Assembly: GCA_029258755.1 (NCBI GenBank)
Contig: JAPDKC010000034.1
Coordinates: 1 to 32,687 of the forward strand
Length of the DNA stretch: 32,687 nucleotides
Reading direction: 5' to 3'
Origin: an archaeon
GTDB lineage: Archaea; Iainarchaeota; Iainarchaeia; Iainarchaeales; DTGL01
In this document: positions 30,306 through 32,687 of the stretch, piece by piece
How positions within the stretch are numbered: the first letter of the stretch is position 1
How the letters are laid out: each line of letters opens with the position of its first letter
Notes under the pieces: model-generated
The model's database searches: none
What the model was told of the DNA's origin: nothing
The model's input: the letters and a program-made list of their open reading frames with translations, nothing else
Position numbers and translations under genes: made by a program

Positions 30306-32687
30306 TCAGGAAACTATTCTTTCTACCACCACAACTGTGGCTGGTTCCATGGTGTTGATGGAGCAGATATAACAGTATACTGTACTGGTGGAAGCTGGAC
30401 TACAACCCCTTGTACGCCGGATTCAACATGTACAAAGTTTGTTGTCTCTGGACAGTATGGCGGAACCTTAACAATAGAAGGTGGTGTTAATGCAGGAGGA
30501 GATAACTACGATGATATGCGTGTCTATATAGAATGTCCTGGTGGAACAGCGTTTGGAAATGTTTCAGATCCTTATACCATTACAACAACAGGAAACGATT
30601 ATCTATGGGTAAATCAGTTCAACTATGGAGGAAACACTTTCAGCGAACCATTGCCAGATTCCCTATACTCTGCGAATTATGACTTTACAGGAGCAAATAA
30701 TAACGAATATTCTTGCGATTTGAACACAACTGGCTATTGTGGAAGAGCACAGATAGGAACAGAGTTCTTTGATTATTATGAAACTTATGGTGGAAAATGG
30801 CCTTGGGTTATGATAGATAAGATTTTGTTGAGCAATATGAGCGTTTCAGGCTCAACAAACACTTTAACTACGACTTTGGACGTGCAGTATTGTACTCATG
30901 ATACAAGGGATGTTACTGTTACATGTGAGCTAAACGATCCTACACCAGATACGTCAGGAGACTACTGCCAGTATAGTGGTGCTCCTGGCACTGGTAAGAG
31001 TTGTAGCATTACTAACCCTTCTTGTGAGGGGGGTACAAACACAATCTATTGTGGGGCTCAGGACCCTACATATAGCAATATTCATGAGGAATCTATTGTA
31101 AGCTTCTCTTTTACTGCAGATAGCGCAGAGCAATGGTGTATTGCTTGCGGCGGCGTCTGGTTCAATTCTATAAGCGAAGGCTCTAATGGCAATTGTTGTG
31201 GTGATGATGGTGCAAGCGATAATTTCTGTTTAATAGGGGGCGGAAGCTGTGTTGCAGGAACTTACTATTCAGATCACTGTTCAGATGGTGTTAAGAACTG
31301 TGATGAGCTAGATATAGATTGTGGAGGTGCAGATTGTGGAATATGTGTTGATGTCAATTTAAATGCTCCGAATGGAAATCAATACATTAACGGGACCTAT
31401 TCAATAGACTTTAACGTATATGCGTATCCTCCAGGCGATCTGCATGCAAAGATTGCATACTCATCAACACCAGGCTCCTTTGAAAACATAATAGTAAGCG
31501 ATCTAAACCTGAGCAATTACCAAAACATACCACAACTCACATGCACAAGCACAGATTGGCGAAGCACAGTTAATTGTCGTTATTCATGGAATACAACAGC
31601 TGTCCCAGACGGCAACTACTATATTGATATAAATATATGGACCGAAGGTAAAGCGTTTGATATAGATTCCAGCGATTCTTCATTCTATGTGGATAATACT
31701 CCTCCAAGCACAACTGATAATGTGCTGGCAGGTTGGCAAACAAGCGATATAACTGTAACTCTCACATGTAGCGATGCTGGTTCAGGATGTTATGCTACAT
31801 ACTACCGTATTGACTTGGGAGATTGGCAAACATATACAGCATCATTCACAATAACAACCGATGGCAACCATAGAATAGATTATTATAGTGTAGATAACTT
31901 AGGCAATACGGAAAGTACAAAAACCACATACGCAGCTTTAGATAAGACACCGCCAGCAATAGATGTAAATTCTCCCTCGGAGAATGAAAGCTTTGAATCT
32001 GTTGCCTATGTAAGGTTTGATGTTGAGAAAGGCCAGGGTTCAGACATAAATATCCATTCTATAAGAGTTCTTATCGATGGTACGGATAGCGATGACTTTG
32101 ATAGGTATTCCCACTGTGTTGAATCCGGCGGCAGTTATACATGTACATATTATGAGAGGGTTACGCTTACGGATGATTATAACCTTGCAATAATAGCTGC
32201 GGATATAGCAGGGCATGTTTCTCAGGTTGACAGAAACTTCTTTGTTTACACAGAATATAATTTGGAAGGGTATACTGTGGAGCCAAGCACCTCTATGGAA
32301 AGCAGTAGTTATTCTATGGCTGATGTGGGCTTAACCAATGTTGGAGGAAAAACTTGTTATGGTGACTATTGCATAGAGATAGGCTTTCCGGCAATACTTA
32401 GAAATATACCTCCAAGCTTGGTCTATACAGGTAATGAATACGGCTACTTTAGAGGCACGTTTTCCATAACATTCTATGCAAGCGATTATGAAATGGAAGA
32501 GTTGCATGCAAGATTTGCCTATTCCTCAAGCCAAGGAGCTTTCGAAAACATAATAGCAAGCGACTTAAACCTAAATAACTACACCAATATCACAAACCTT
32601 ACATGTACTGGTACAGATTGGCGATATGCACAACTTTGTACATATTCTTGGGATACAACAACAGCATCAGACGGAAACTACTATTTA
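30258..32687 (+). CDS. Secreted cysteine-rich surface protein, continuation, 3' end outside the window
   Basis: From the second copy of the duplication, a frame runs open to the window end; I read the first codons and the last codons in one phase, and no stop was noticed between. It contains a DGVKNCDELDIDCGG motif like those in archaeal surface proteins with cysteine ladders, and Ig-like repeats. One reads TTDNVLAGWQTSDITVTL, then GSGCYATYYRIDLGDWQTY, then HRIDYYSVDNLGNTES, a common Ig-like (Big-type) module. A second module of about 60 residues beginning LHAKIAYSSTPGSFENI (near 31441) recurs as LHARFAYSSSQGAFENI (near 32503). It has no start codon of its own and is part of the gene at 28672. 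Confidence 0.7.
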   Translation, partial: MTIQFPQSCYLRDRDGSGNYSFYHHNCGWFHGVDGADITVYCTGGSWTTTPCTPDSTCTKFVVSGQYGGTLTIEGGVNAGGDNYDDMRVYIECPGGTAFGNVSDPYTITTTGNDYLWVNQFNYGGNTFSEPLPDSLYSANYDFTGANNNEYSCDLNTTGYCGRAQIGTEFFDYYETYGGKWPWVMIDKILLSNMSVSGSTNTLTTTLDVQYCTHDTRDVTVTCELNDPTPDTSGDYCQYSGAPGTGKSCSITNPSCEGGTNTIYCGAQDPTYSNIHEESIVSFSFTADSAEQWCIACGGVWFNSISEGSNGNCCGDDGASDNFCLIGGGSCVAGTYYSDHCSDGVKNCDELDIDCGGADCGICVDVNLNAPNGNQYINGTYSIDFNVYAYPPGDLHAKIAYSSTPGSFENIIVSDLNLSNYQNIPQLTCTSTDWRSTVNCRYSWNTTAVPDGNYYIDINIWTEGKAFDIDSSDSSFYVDNTPPSTTDNVLAGWQTSDITVTLTCSDAGSGCYATYYRIDLGDWQTYTASFTITTDGNHRIDYYSVDNLGNTESTKTTYAALDKTPPAIDVNSPSENESFESVAYVRFDVEKGQGSDINIHSIRVLIDGTDSDDFDRYSHCVESGGSYTCTYYERVTLTDDYNLAIIAADIAGHVSQVDRNFFVYTEYNLEGYTVEPSTSMESSSYSMADVGLTNVGGKTCYGDYCIEIGFPAILRNIPPSLVYTGNEYGYFRGTFSITFYASDYEMEELHARFAYSSSQGAFENIIASDLNLNNYTNITNLTCTGTDWRYAQLCTYSWDTTTASDGNYYL

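Noticed and set aside
1-32687. tRNA, rRNA, transposase or integrase genes
   Set aside because: None recognised by eye on either strand; a tRNA scan could still reveal one in the short intergenic spaces, though few are long enough.

Overview
The window looks archaeal, probably from a small-genome (DPANN-type) lineage with AT-rich DNA. Four things point that way. Many genes start 26-29 bases downstream of an AT-rich TATA-like element with no room for a leader. A prepilin peptidase carries the archaeal type C-terminal domain. Surface proteins are secreted and cysteine-rich. Shine-Dalgarno-like sites appear mainly inside operons. I cannot name the species.

The central content is an expanded archaeal relative of the His-Xaa-Ser (Hxs) peptide-modification system, which is known mainly from bacteria as hxsA-hxsB-hxsC-hxsD. 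All four parts are recognisable. The precursor at 21750-22247 (HxsA-like) has 27 uninterrupted H-x-S triplets. There is one HxsB-like SPASM radical SAM enzyme (3343-4788). Seven short radical SAM paralogs resemble HxsC (2365, 9353, 14404, 22284, 23189, 24051 and 26859). Two adjacent small proteins resemble HxsD (27848-28078 and 28080-28568). An eighth HxsC-family protein (26222-26851) lacks the radical SAM half and carries a winged-helix-like tail instead. Four more SPASM-type radical SAM enzymes (5813, 16705, 17741, 19475) bring the total to twelve radical SAM enzymes in about 26 kb. A cysteine desulfurase is embedded in the HxsD/HxsC operon.

Layout: 3-830 is the end of a surface protein. 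1072-2322 is an AAA/DUF4143 ATPase. 2365-5855 (+) holds HxsC-like 1, HxsB and a prepilin peptidase. 5813-9273 (-) holds a membrane glycosyltransferase, a GT2 enzyme and a SPASM enzyme. 9353-13303 (+) holds HxsC-like 2, a membrane-anchored pilin-like protein, a methyltransferase and a second membrane glycosyltransferase. 13300-14322 (-) is a CDP-paratose 2-epimerase-like enzyme. 14404-15282 (+) is HxsC-like 3. 15266-22247 (-) is a visibly more AT-rich block: a FemAB-like transferase, three radical SAM enzymes, a CPBP protease, an unknown membrane-anchored protein and the H-x-S precursor. 22284-24064 is a divergent pair of HxsC-like genes. 24051-28568 (-) is a six-gene operon: HxsD, HxsD, HxsC-like 7, radical-SAM-less protein, cysteine desulfurase, HxsC-like 6. 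28672 to the end (+) is a large secreted Cys-rich protein interrupted by a 50-bp tandem duplication.

Inferred working model: the repeat peptide is made in bulk from its own promoter, recognised and modified by the HxsB/HxsC/HxsD and SPASM enzymes, cleaved by the CPBP protease or a signal or prepilin peptidase, and displayed on the cell surface. The glycosyltransferases, epimerase and methyltransferase may build or decorate the same surface. No substrate-enzyme pairing can be proved from sequence alone.
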